The notes below the pieces were generated by a model, which saw nothing but the letters and a program-made list of their open reading frames with translations, was not told the DNA's origin and did no database searches. The translations under genes and the position numbers were made by a program. Positions 56,245 to 64,000 of a stretch of 64,000 bases of DNA are shown one piece after another (the stretch's first letter is position 1; each line of letters starts with the position of its first letter). Source of the DNA: Alteromonas sp. IB21 (GTDB lineage Bacteria > Pseudomonadota > Gammaproteobacteria > Enterobacterales > Alteromonadaceae). The stretch spans positions 54,926 through 118,925 of the forward strand of contig NZ_JAEFCD010000013.1 in assembly GCF_016405965.1 (NCBI RefSeq). The letters are read 5' to 3'.

Positions 56245-57006
56245 TTGAAAAGTACAAAATCTCTAGTAACTGCAATCGCACCGGCACTCCTCGTAGCGAT
56301 GTTTGTACCCTTAGCGATAGCGAAGTCGGACAGCGTGCTTTTTATATCTACTCCGCCTCTTATTGATGGTTTAGCAACCGATGCAGCATGGGAAGGAGAA
56401 GATTGGCACGACATGACCTCACTCATGTGGGGGACTTCACCTGAGCCCAACGATTTTTCTGGTAGATATAAACTGCGTTGGAACGACAGCGCGTTGTATC
56501 TGTTGGCGGAAATACAAGATGACCACCTTTCAGATACCTATGCCAACCCACTTGAGCGTTATTGGGATGATGATTGCCTAGAAATTTTTATTGATGCAGA
56601 TGCCTCTGGTGGCGATCATCTCAATAACTACAATGCGTTTGCATATCACTTGGCGCTTGATAACCAGGTCATTGATATAGGCCCAAATGAAGCAGGAGAG
56701 GCGGTACCACAACGCTACAACGACCATGTTATGAACAAATGGCAGCGAGAAGCATTGGAACCCCATAAGGTGTATTGGGAAGCGGCAGTACGTGTGTTCG
56801 ATGACAGCTATCAGCATGGAAAAGATAATTTACCAGTAATCTTAAAAGAAGGCATGACGCTGGGCTTTATGCTGGCCTACTGCGACGCCGATGGCGGCGA
56901 TAGAGAGCATTTTTTGGGTTCCCACGAGATTACCCCAGTGAATGGTGATAAAAACTTGGGGTATAAGGATGCGTCGGTATTTGGGAAAATTGTGTTGACT
57001 AAGTAG
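56245..57006 (+). CDS. Exported CBM9-type carbohydrate-binding protein
   Basis: A 253-residue protein with a signal peptide (LVTAIAPALLVAMFVPLAIA) and one CBM9-like beta-sandwich, marked by LIDGLATDAAWEGEDW, ALYLLAEIQDDHLSD, YWDDDCLEIFIDADASGG and HLGSHEITP-type FLGSHEITP. No catalytic domain is attached. The start codon appears to be TTG at 56245, as ATG options upstream run into a stop. It may bind sugars in the periplasm or as a surface protein. Confidence 0.82.
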   Translation: MKSTKSLVTAIAPALLVAMFVPLAIAKSDSVLFISTPPLIDGLATDAAWEGEDWHDMTSLMWGTSPEPNDFSGRYKLRWNDSALYLLAEIQDDHLSDTYANPLERYWDDDCLEIFIDADASGGDHLNNYNAFAYHLALDNQVIDIGPNEAGEAVPQRYNDHVMNKWQREALEPHKVYWEAAVRVFDDSYQHGKDNLPVILKEGMTLGFMLAYCDADGGDREHFLGSHEITPVNGDKNLGYKDASVFGKIVLTK

Positions 57007-57076
57007 TGATATTTTTTGAGTAGGTAATTATTTATGCCGACTGGTATAAAGTACTTTACTCAACTGAATACAATAC

Positions 57077-57105
57077 AAAAAAACGCGGCATTGAGCCGCG
57101 TTTTT
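57077..57105. terminator. Bidirectional terminator between CBM9 gene and purD
   Basis: AAAAACGCGGC and GCCGCGTTTTT form an 11-bp stem with loop ATTGA; A-run before and T-run after give a good T-tract on both strands for these convergent genes. Confidence 0.93.
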
Positions 57106-57128
57106 AGTGAGGTATGTTTATGTTCTAT

Positions 57129-58421
57129 CTATTTCGCTTGAGACTCTCTTGAAATCGCGCGGTGCGCGATATCAGTGCGGTAGTACACATCTTTAAACTG
57201 AATGTTTTTTAGCAGTTCGTAGGCTTTTTGCTGAGCTTCGGTTACGTTGTTGCCTAACGCTGTCGCGCAAAGTACGCGTCCACCTGCTGTAACAACTTCG
57301 CCATCTTGAAGTGCAGTACCAGCATGAAATACTTTACCGTCTAGTTTAGCCGCCTCGTCGAAGCCGGTAATGACGTCGCCTTTGTTGTAGCTACCTGGAT
57401 AGCCGCCCGCGGCAAGCACAACACCTACCGATGCGCGCTCATCAAATTCAATGGTTTTACCTGCAAGTTCGCCTTTACAAGCAGCTTGGCAAAGCGGCAC
57501 TAAGTCAGATTTTAGGCGGAGCATAATCGGCTGGGTTTCCGGGTCGCCAAAGCGGCAGTTGTACTCAATCACCTTAGGTGTGCCATCTGCCATGATCATC
57601 AGCCCAGCGTACAGGAAACCTACGTAGTCGTTGCCTTCGGCGGCCATGCCATTCACTGTTGGCATAATCACTTCTTGCATAATACGGTCGTGGATTTCTG
57701 GTGTTACAACCGGAGCCGGTGAATACGCACCCATACCACCTGTGTTTGGGCCTTTGTCGCCGTCAGCCGCACGTTTGTGGTCTTGGCTGGTGGCAAAAGG
57801 CAGTACGTTCTTACCGTCTACCATTACAATAAACGATGCTTCTTCACCGTCTAAAAACTCTTCAACAACTACGCGGCTGCCCGCTTCGCCAAACGCGTTG
57901 CCCGCTAGCATATCGCGAATAGCTTCTTCGGCTTCTTCAAGTGTCATGGCAACGATAACACCTTTACCGGCAGCTAGGCCGTCGGCTTTAACCACAATAG
58001 GTGCGCCCTTTTCGCGAACATAGGCAATCGCAGGGTCAATTTCCGTGAAGTTTTGATACTCAGCCGTAGGAATACTGTGGCGAGCCAAGAAGTCTTTGGT
58101 AAAGGCCTTCGAGCCCTCAAGCTGCGCAGCAGCTTGAGTGGGGCCAAAAATCATTAAACCCGCGTTAGTGAACGCATCTACTACACCTGCAACTAGCGGC
58201 GCTTCTGGGCCTACAATAGTAAGCGCAACATCATTGCCTTGCGCAAAAGACACCAAGCCCGCGATGTCGTTTACATCAATCGCTACGTTCTCAAGCTTTG
58301 GCTCTGTAGCGGTGCCGGCATTACCAGGTGCTACAAATACTGTTGAAACATCAGAAGACTGCGCTGCTTTAAACGCTAACGCGTGTTCGCGGCCACCGCC
58401 GCCAATTACAAGTACGTTCAT
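57129..58421 (-). CDS. purD: Phosphoribosylamine-glycine ligase
   Basis: ATP-grasp ligase for the second step of purine synthesis. Motifs: NVLVIGGGGREHALAFK, IVGPEAPLVAGVVD, IVVKADGLAAGKGV, GGMGAYSPAPV and YNCRFGDPETQ. 430 residues, full length. It lies behind a methyltransferase-like gene that separates it from purH. Confidence 0.97.
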   Translation of the reverse strand: MNVLVIGGGGREHALAFKAAQSSDVSTVFVAPGNAGTATEPKLENVAIDVNDIAGLVSFAQGNDVALTIVGPEAPLVAGVVDAFTNAGLMIFGPTQAAAQLEGSKAFTKDFLARHSIPTAEYQNFTEIDPAIAYVREKGAPIVVKADGLAAGKGVIVAMTLEEAEEAIRDMLAGNAFGEAGSRVVVEEFLDGEEASFIVMVDGKNVLPFATSQDHKRAADGDKGPNTGGMGAYSPAPVVTPEIHDRIMQEVIMPTVNGMAAEGNDYVGFLYAGLMIMADGTPKVIEYNCRFGDPETQPIMLRLKSDLVPLCQAACKGELAGKTIEFDERASVGVVLAAGGYPGSYNKGDVITGFDEAAKLDGKVFHAGTALQDGEVVTAGGRVLCATALGNNVTEAQQKAYELLKNIQFKDVYYRTDIAHRAISRESQAK

Positions 58422-58448
58422 TAACTGTTCCGTTTTGAGTGTTTAATA

Positions 58449-59264
58449 TTATGATTTTGGTTTGGTGAATTTTAGCGTCATGCGATTGCTCTCGCCAATC
58501 GCCATGTATTTTCCACGGTCTTGGTCGTCTAGCGCCAAACGCGGAGGTAGCGTCCACACACCTTTCGGGTGGTCTGCTGTGTCCATTGGGTTTGCGTTTA
58601 CATCGCTACTTGCTTCAAGTACAAAACCTGCTTTTTGTGCGGCAGCCACAACATAAGAACGCTTCATGTAGCCACTTTTCTTCATCGCTTCATCGTCTGC
58701 ACTTTCAGGTAGCTCATGTTCCACTACGCCCAGTACGCCACCTGGCTTAAGTGCTTTAAAGAAAGCACCAAACGCGTTGTCGATGCCCTCGTCACCGTGG
58801 CGCATATACCAGTTGTGTACGTTGCGAAAGGTTAGCACCATATCAGCACTGCCAGCTTCGCCAATATCTAACGCTTTAACTGGATCAAATGCCGTAAGCT
58901 CAGCACCTTCGTATTTCATGCCCGGTTTCATTTGTTCTTTGAAACCTTCAACCGACTTTTTGTAGTAGCCGCTGGTTTCTTCATCAACATAGAAATGCGC
59001 AGCAACATACTTACCGTTTTCTTTTACAACAGAATAAAGAATGTCGGCATACCAACCACCGCCTGGAGAGATTTCAACAACGGTCATGTCTGGCTGTAGG
59101 CCAAAGAAACGCAAGGTTTGTTGCGGGTTGCGGTATTCGTCGCGCACTTTTGCGTTGTCAGAGCGGATGTCGCTCATCACGGCGTCAGAAATAGCATCAG
59201 CACTAGCATAAGTTGCTGTTACACCAAGTGTTGCGGCTAACACAAGTTGGGCTAACTTTTTCAT
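58449..59264 (-). CDS. Exported class I methyltransferase-like protein (COG4798-like)
   Basis: A 271-residue protein with a Sec signal peptide (MKKLAQLVLAATLGVTATYASADA) in front of a Rossmann methyltransferase fold: motif I MTVVEISPGGGWYADIL, acidic loop VKALDIGEAGSADMVLTFRNVHNWY, and post-motif LKPGGVLGVVEHE. The start follows GGAAATAAG; an upstream ATG would hide the signal. SAM is not expected in the periplasm, so activity and ligand are unclear. It sits between purH and purD, 27 bases from purD. Confidence 0.8.
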   Translation of the reverse strand: MKKLAQLVLAATLGVTATYASADAISDAVMSDIRSDNAKVRDEYRNPQQTLRFFGLQPDMTVVEISPGGGWYADILYSVVKENGKYVAAHFYVDEETSGYYKKSVEGFKEQMKPGMKYEGAELTAFDPVKALDIGEAGSADMVLTFRNVHNWYMRHGDEGIDNAFGAFFKALKPGGVLGVVEHELPESADDEAMKKSGYMKRSYVVAAAQKAGFVLEASSDVNANPMDTADHPKGVWTLPPRLALDDQDRGKYMAIGESNRMTLKFTKPKS

Positions 59265-59599
59265 TCTTATTTCCTTTTTCTGTCGAGGGTAGGCGAATAA
59301 CATAACATTTATTGGTAACATATTTACTACAAATTACCACAGGTTAGATCAAGCCTATCAGCTAACCCTTAATTGCACTTACGCCTTAGCAGAGAAATTC
59401 GCGACTATGTCGCAACTCTGTCGCTTAGCTATAGTGTTCACTTTAGCCATGCAAATGAGATAAAACATGCGTAATAAAAGGATTAAAGGAAAACGACAAG
59501 CACGCAGTAAAGTAGCAAAATGCTACTTTACTGCGTGTTTAACTTAGTTGTTGGTTTCCCTCACTAAGCCTGCACTATAAGCTGTTGTGTAAATGCTTA
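59265..59599. other. Intergenic region between purH and the methyltransferase-like gene
   Basis: About 335 bases with no gene. Apart from the large hairpin at 59501-59537 there is only the A/T-rich leader of the methyltransferase-like gene, presumably with its own promoter. Confidence 0.5.
59501..59537 (-). terminator. 17-bp perfect hairpin after purH
   Basis: A 17-base arm (59501-59517) pairs without mismatch to 59521-59537 around an AAA loop. It lies 63 bases past the purH stop. The T-tract is weak on both strands (minus CTTGTCGTTTT), so it may act as terminator, transcript stabiliser, or both. Confidence 0.6.
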
Positions 59600-61198
59600 T
59601 TAGTGACGGAAGTGGCGCATACCCGTGAACACCATAGCAATACCGTGTTCGTCAGCTGCATCAATCACTTCTTGGTCACGCATAGAGCCGCCAGGCTGGA
59701 TGACCGCTTTAATACCCGCCTCAGCAGCAGCGTCAATGCCGTCACGGAATGGGAAGAATGCGTCAGATGCCATGACAGAGCCTGCCACTTCAAGGTTCTC
59801 GTCGGCTGCTTTAATACCCGCAATCTTTGCAGAATACACGCGGCTCATTTGGCCTGCGCCTACGCCTACTGTCATGCCGTCTTTGCAGTAAACAATCGCG
59901 TTAGACTTCACGTATTTTGCGACTTTCCAGCAGAACATAAGGTCGCGTAGTTCGTCTTCGCTTGGCTTGCGCTTAGTCACAACTTCTAGGTCTTCCATTT
60001 CAACCATGCCGAAGTCGCGCTCTTGCACTAACAATCCGCCGTTTACACGTTTAAAGTCATAACCTTCAGTAAGCTGGCCTGCCCAGTCGCCACAGGCAAG
60101 AAGGCGCACGTTTTTCTTTGCGCTTACTACTTCTTTCGCTTCATCGCTTACGGTTGGTGCAATGATCACTTCTACAAATTGACGGTCAACAATTGCTTGT
60201 GCTGTCTTTGCATCAAGCTCGCGGTTAAACGCAATAATGCCGCCAAATGCTGATGTTGGGTCTGTTTTAAACGCACGATCGTAGGCACTTAGGATATCTT
60301 CGCCAATAGCTACGCCACAAGGATTAGCGTGCTTAACGATAACGCAAGCTGGCTCTTCGAATTCTTTCACGCATTCTAGCGCTGCATCGGTATCAGCGAT
60401 GTTGTTGAACGACAGCTCTTTACCTTGCAGCTGAGTCGCTGTAGCAACCGACGCTTCCTGAATGTTGTTTTCAACGTAGAACGCTGCTTCTTGGTGGCTG
60501 TTTTCACCGTAGCGTAAGTCTTGCTTCTTCGTCAGCTGCATATTGAAAGTTCGCGGGAATTCACTGTGCTGGTGATCACAATCAGCTTCACAACCCGTGC
60601 TGTCTAAACGTGCACCGAAGTAGTTTGCAATCATGCCGTCGTATTCAGCGGTATGCTCAAACGCTTTAATGGCCAAGTCAAAACGCGTGTTATACGTTAG
60701 CGAGCCATTGTTGTCGTTCATTTCAGCAAGTACGCGAGAGTAGTCAGACGCATTAACCACGATAGTCACATCTTTATGGTTTTTCGCAGCAGCACGTACC
60801 ATGGTTGGTCCGCCGATATCGATATTTTCAATCGCATCTTCAAGCGTGCAGTCTTCATTTGCCACGGTTGCAGCAAACGGATAGAGGTTCACAACCACTA
60901 AATCGATAGGCGCAATGTTGTTTTCTTCCATCACCGCTTCGTCAACACCACGGCGAGCAAGAATACCGCCATGAATTTTTGGATGAAGGGTTTTAACACG
61001 ACCGGCCATTATTTCTGGATGACCTGTGTGATCAGAGACTTCCTTCACCGGTAAGCCAGCTTCAGCTAAAAGTTTTGCGGTACCACCTGTCGACAGAAGT
61101 TCTACGCCAGCGTTATGCAGCGCTGTCGCGAAATCAAGGATACCTGTTTTATCAGAGACACTAAGGAGAGCACGTTTAATGGGTTTTGGTGTTTGCAT
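59600..61198 (-). CDS. purH: Bifunctional AICAR transformylase/IMP cyclohydrolase
   Basis: Last two steps of IMP synthesis. The N-terminal cyclohydrolase domain ([36 protein letters not shown]) is followed by the transformylase domain ([40 protein letters not shown] end). 532 residues, full length. In E. coli purD follows at once; here one gene intervenes. Confidence 0.97.
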   Translation of the reverse strand: MQTPKPIKRALLSVSDKTGILDFATALHNAGVELLSTGGTAKLLAEAGLPVKEVSDHTGHPEIMAGRVKTLHPKIHGGILARRGVDEAVMEENNIAPIDLVVVNLYPFAATVANEDCTLEDAIENIDIGGPTMVRAAAKNHKDVTIVVNASDYSRVLAEMNDNNGSLTYNTRFDLAIKAFEHTAEYDGMIANYFGARLDSTGCEADCDHQHSEFPRTFNMQLTKKQDLRYGENSHQEAAFYVENNIQEASVATATQLQGKELSFNNIADTDAALECVKEFEEPACVIVKHANPCGVAIGEDILSAYDRAFKTDPTSAFGGIIAFNRELDAKTAQAIVDRQFVEVIIAPTVSDEAKEVVSAKKNVRLLACGDWAGQLTEGYDFKRVNGGLLVQERDFGMVEMEDLEVVTKRKPSEDELRDLMFCWKVAKYVKSNAIVYCKDGMTVGVGAGQMSRVYSAKIAGIKAADENLEVAGSVMASDAFFPFRDGIDAAAEAGIKAVIQPGGSMRDQEVIDAADEHGIAMVFTGMRHFRH

Positions 61199-61231
61199 AA
61201 ATTTTAGTTTCTAATGTTGTAGTGTTGAAAC

Positions 61232-61257
61232 AAAAAGAGCACCGATTGGTGCTCTTT
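61232..61257 (-). terminator. Terminator of dusB-fis
   Basis: AAAGAGCACC and GGTGCTCTTT form a 10-bp stem with a 4-base loop; the minus strand continues with T residues. It lies 22 bases past the fis stop and before purH. Confidence 0.88.
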
Positions 61258-61279
61258 GATGGGCAAAGCCCTTGGAATC

Positions 61280-61573
61280 TTAGTTCATGCCGTATTGCTT
61301 TAGCTTCTTGCGAAGTGTGCCACGGTTGATGCCCATCATGATGGCCGCGCGGGTTTGATTGCCGCGAGTGTAAGTCATGACTTCTTCTAGAAGCGGCGCT
61401 TCTACTTCAGCCAGTACCATTTCGTACAGGTTGTCGATGTTTGCGTTATCCAGTTGCTTAAGGTACTTATTAACCGCTTGCTTTACAGAGTCACGCAAAG
61501 GCTTTTGCGCTTGCGTTTGTGAAGGCGTAGTTACTGTAGTAGTAAAAGGTGAAGTCACGTTTTGATCGAACAT
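61280..61573 (-). CDS. fis: Nucleoid protein Fis
   Basis: DNA-bending global regulator. The C-terminal helix-turn-helix ([29 protein letters not shown]) is nearly identical to E. coli Fis, and the dimer region ([13 protein letters not shown]) is intact. 97 residues. It follows dusB after 30 bases, the classical dusB-fis operon. Confidence 0.97.
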   Translation of the reverse strand: MFDQNVTSPFTTTVTTPSQTQAQKPLRDSVKQAVNKYLKQLDNANIDNLYEMVLAEVEAPLLEEVMTYTRGNQTRAAIMMGINRGTLRKKLKQYGMN

Positions 61574-61603
61574 AATACTGTGTTGCTCTTAAGTTAGTCA
61601 TCA

Positions 61604-62602
61604 CTATGCTGCGGGAGAAATCTGTCGGGTTTCTCGTGTCTGCAGCGCTTGAAAATATGCATTTAGTGCATCGAGTTGCTCATTCGCATCATCGATAGCG
61701 TTAAACGTTTTACGAAACTGACGATCCGTATCGTGCTCCGCGAGATACCAGCCCACGTGCTTACGGGCAATTCTTACACCGGCTATATCACCATAAAAGT
61801 CCTGCACATTGGCTACATGCTCGTGCAAAAGCTTATACAGCTCTGACAGCGGCGGTGGTGCTAGGTTCTCGCCCGTTTCAAGATAATGTTGGATCTGTTT
61901 AAATATCCAAGGCTTACCTTGCGCGCCGCGGCCTATCATTACGCCATCTGCACCGGTGTAATTCAGCACCTCTTGTGCTTTCTCTGGGGAAGTAATGTCA
62001 CCATTTGCAATAACAGGAATTGATATTGCCGCCTTTATCTGACGTATGGTGTCGTATTCTGCTTCCCCTCTATACATACAAGCTCGCGTTCTGCCGTGAA
62101 CCGCAAGCGACTGTATGCCGTTTTGCTCTGCAATGCGGGCAATGTCTACCCCATTGCGATTTTCTGGGTTCCAGCCGGTACGAATTTTCAGTGTCACGGG
62201 TACGTCCACAGCATTAACTACTGCTTTAATAATCGCTTCCACTGTGTCTGGGTATTGAAGCAACGCAGAACCTGCAAGCTTCTTATTGACCTTCTTGGCA
62301 GGACAACCCATGTTGATATCGATGATTTGCGCACCGTTCTCAACATTAAATTGTGCTGCTTGAGCCATAAGCTCAGGATCAGCCCCAGCAATCTGTACAG
62401 AGCGAATGCCTTCTTCACCCTCATGGTTCATGCGCGCTTGTGATTTTGCTGTATTCCAAACTTTCGGATTACTCGAAAGCATCTCAGAAACAACAAGACC
62501 AGCGCCCAAGCGCTTACAGAGTTGACGAAACGGTCTGTCTGTTACGCCAGCCATGGGGGCTAACATCAAATTGTTTTCTAACTCGTAAGGTCCAATTCGC
62601 AT
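61604..62602 (-). CDS. dusB: tRNA-dihydrouridine synthase B
   Basis: FMN enzyme that reduces uridine in tRNA. Motifs: [18 protein letters not shown], the catalytic cysteine in [24 protein letters not shown] and [13 protein letters not shown]. 332 residues. First gene of the dusB-fis operon. Confidence 0.96.
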   Translation of the reverse strand: MRIGPYELENNLMLAPMAGVTDRPFRQLCKRLGAGLVVSEMLSSNPKVWNTAKSQARMNHEGEEGIRSVQIAGADPELMAQAAQFNVENGAQIIDINMGCPAKKVNKKLAGSALLQYPDTVEAIIKAVVNAVDVPVTLKIRTGWNPENRNGVDIARIAEQNGIQSLAVHGRTRACMYRGEAEYDTIRQIKAAISIPVIANGDITSPEKAQEVLNYTGADGVMIGRGAQGKPWIFKQIQHYLETGENLAPPPLSELYKLLHEHVANVQDFYGDIAGVRIARKHVGWYLAEHDTDRQFRKTFNAIDDANEQLDALNAYFQALQTRETRQISPAA

Positions 62603-62948
62603 CGTAAAATGTATAGCTCGCCATCTAAAACTGCACAGAAATTATACACCCGGCTAAAACGGGGCGCTAAGTGTACGTGTTTTCGCAATGCTTGAAAAGG
62701 CTAAAAATCACACAAAATTTCACTTCCTGGTATTGACAGTGAAAAAAAACTGTCACATTAGTAAGCTAGCACTATTTTTTAGCGCAATTATTGTACGAAA
62801 GTCTTACAGGCCCCGTATTAAAAGGGCTGTATTGTGAAAAAATTTAACAATTATTTAGAGGGGCTACCTGTTGAGTGCGCGTTTCTTCATCTGCTTAGTG
62901 CACTAGGCAAGCAGAATTTTTGCATTCCCAGTCGATTAATTCGTCGCC
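62603..62948. other. Promoter region of dusB-fis and 3' flank of prmA
   Basis: About 345 bases. It holds the TATAAT box described below and an inverted repeat TGACAGT (62734-62740) / ACTGTCA (62749-62755) whose loop is A-rich on the plus strand. A 69-codon frame starting at 62834 overlaps prmA and is not convincing. Confidence 0.45.
62641..62646 (-). promoter_or_regulatory. -10 box of the dusB-fis promoter
   Basis: The minus strand reads GTGTATAATTTC, a perfect TATAAT with TG just before it (extended -10), 38 bases upstream of the dusB start. No good -35 is seen, consistent with an extended -10 promoter. Confidence 0.45.
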
Positions 62949-63827
62949 CTAGCGTTTTTTACCAGACACTCTTGCCCACTCACCATCAATGGCGCTTAGT
63001 TCAAGTTCTATGTCTTTCGAATAAGCCTCTTCTATTCGAGTGACTTGTTCAGCAAGAATGCCGGAAAGGACTAACAAACCGTCTGATTTGCAGTAGCCTG
63101 TGATAACGCTTTGAAGTTCTAATAAAGGGCCTGACAATATATTCGCCATTACCACGTCAGCTTCAAGTTCAGGTTGATCTTCAGGAAGATACACATCTAG
63201 GCGGTCTTCAACACCATTGCGACGCGCATTTTCTTTTGTCGCTTGAAGTGCTTGCGGATCGATATCAATACCGATAACACGCGTAGCGCCAAGCTTTAAT
63301 GCAGCCAACGCTAAAATTCCCGAACCACAGCCAAAATCGACGACTGTTTTGCCGGTCATATCTATGCCGTCTAGCCAGCGTAAACATAGCGCAGTGGTTG
63401 GGTGGGTTCCTGTTCCGAAGGCAAGACCCGGATCTAGCATCACATTAACGGCGTTAGGATCTGGAACATCGCGCCAGCTTGGGCAAATCCACAATCGCTC
63501 GCCAAACTGCATAGGATGAAAGTTGTCCATCCACTCCCGCTCCCAGTCTTTGTCTTCAAGAGGCTCAAGCTTGTATTTAAAATTTTCCCCCAACACCTTA
63601 GCTTTACCTAACCGCTTTAAAATGCTTTTCATATCAGCATCAGCCTCAAATAAGCCGACAACCTGTGTATCGGGCCACAGCAGTACCTCACCAGGTTTCG
63701 GTTCGTACATGGGAGTATCTTTCGCATCAACATATGTCACGGCCTGTGAGCCGTTAGCGGTAAGCATATCGCCAATGGATTCAGCGTGTTCAGAAGATGT
63801 GTCGATTCGAAGTTGTAGCCAAGCCAT
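62949..63827 (-). CDS. prmA: Ribosomal protein L11 methyltransferase
   Basis: SAM enzyme that trimethylates ribosomal protein L11. The substrate-binding N-domain ([21 protein letters not shown]) leads to the methyltransferase domain with [38 protein letters not shown] and VMANIL. I choose ATG 63827 (MAWLQLRID) over one three codons upstream, matching the family. 292 residues. Upstream of dusB-fis, as in E. coli. Confidence 0.95.
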   Translation of the reverse strand: MAWLQLRIDTSSEHAESIGDMLTANGSQAVTYVDAKDTPMYEPKPGEVLLWPDTQVVGLFEADADMKSILKRLGKAKVLGENFKYKLEPLEDKDWEREWMDNFHPMQFGERLWICPSWRDVPDPNAVNVMLDPGLAFGTGTHPTTALCLRWLDGIDMTGKTVVDFGCGSGILALAALKLGATRVIGIDIDPQALQATKENARRNGVEDRLDVYLPEDQPELEADVVMANILSGPLLELQSVITGYCKSDGLLVLSGILAEQVTRIEEAYSKDIELELSAIDGEWARVSGKKR

Positions 63828-64000
63828 ATTTATCATTCGTTGTGGTCTTTGTACGTATTGTACCTTTCGTTGGCGTGAAACAAAATGAAGACGAACGAAA
63901 AGCCATAGTATTAAACCTTGTGAGTTTGAATGTTACCGCCTTACTTTGACCCGTCCTAAGATAGGTTGACAGTTTTTAGGCCAGCTCCAGTAGCTGGCCT

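Noticed and set aside
61199..61279. PurR box upstream of purH
   Set aside because: I looked for an ACGCAAACGTTTTCGT-like sequence and found none in this short gap.
62834..63043. 69-codon plus-strand frame beginning with GTG
   Set aside because: It overlaps the 3' end of prmA, lacks a ribosome site, and the second half is only the antisense of prmA.
63978..64000. 9-bp hairpin AGGCCAGCT/AGCTGGCCT at the window edge
   Set aside because: The sequence after the stem is outside the window, and the minus-strand side has no T-tract, so a terminator cannot be supported.
1..64000. Mobile elements, CRISPR arrays, prophage or defence islands
   Set aside because: No transposase, integrase, regular spaced repeats or defence proteins were seen; gene order is largely that of conserved gammaproteobacterial blocks.

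Overview
The window is chromosomal DNA from a marine gammaproteobacterium of the Alteromonadales, most likely Alteromonas or a close relative. The basis is protein resemblance and gene order, since no rRNA marker is present. It is almost all core genome: tightly packed genes, moderate GC, and no transposase, integrase, phage gene, tRNA, rRNA or CRISPR array that I could see.

Layout. 1-5.4 kb: the 3' part of an M14 metallocarboxypeptidase gene, comF, bioH, and a pair made of a flagellar-rod-like small protein and a HExxH metalloprotease. 5.4-7.2 kb: a papain-like peptidase fused to an alpha/beta hydrolase. 7.5-19.3 kb: tex, greB, fkpA, a WD40 lipoprotein, slyX, a 52-residue protein ending in CGDSC, an AsmA-like protein, yheV, yheS, a TIGR02444 gene, yheT and yheU, an order close to the Escherichia coli fkpA-slyX-yheV-yheS-yheT-yheU block. 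19.3-25 kb: a small outer-membrane barrel, the opgG-opgH operon for periplasmic glucans, and a YceI protein. 25-29.7 kb: cysQ-nudE, yrfG, yjjX and a succinate-semialdehyde dehydrogenase. 29.8-42.9 kb: a YdgA-like protein and a complete type II secretion operon, gspC to gspN, on the minus strand. 43-46.4 kb: hslR, hslO and pckA. 46.6-50.4 kb: a secreted GH31 alpha-glucosidase with an MFS transporter. 50.4-57 kb: ompR-envZ, a DUF2855 protein, a PrkB-like phosphoribulokinase, a voltage-sensor ion channel and a secreted CBM9 protein. 57-63.8 kb: purD, an exported methyltransferase-like protein, purH, fis, dusB and prmA.

How the parts work together. The type II system is the likely exit route for secreted hydrolases, for which the GH31 enzyme and the M14 peptidase are candidates. 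OpgGH, OmpR-EnvZ and the outer-membrane barrel belong to envelope and osmotic homeostasis. FkpA, Hsp15, Hsp33, GreB, Tex and YheS are stress, transcription and translation quality-control factors. A near-consensus HexR box upstream of pckA suggests carbon-source control of gluconeogenesis.

I found no clear new multi-gene defence or mobile system. The best leads are smaller: a peptidase-lipase fusion without an export signal, an exported methyltransferase fold splitting the purH-purD pair, the CGDSC microprotein, a possible riboswitch-like or small RNA in front of fkpA's terminator, and several perfect palindromes placed as operators upstream of the barrel gene, the aldehyde dehydrogenase and pckA.
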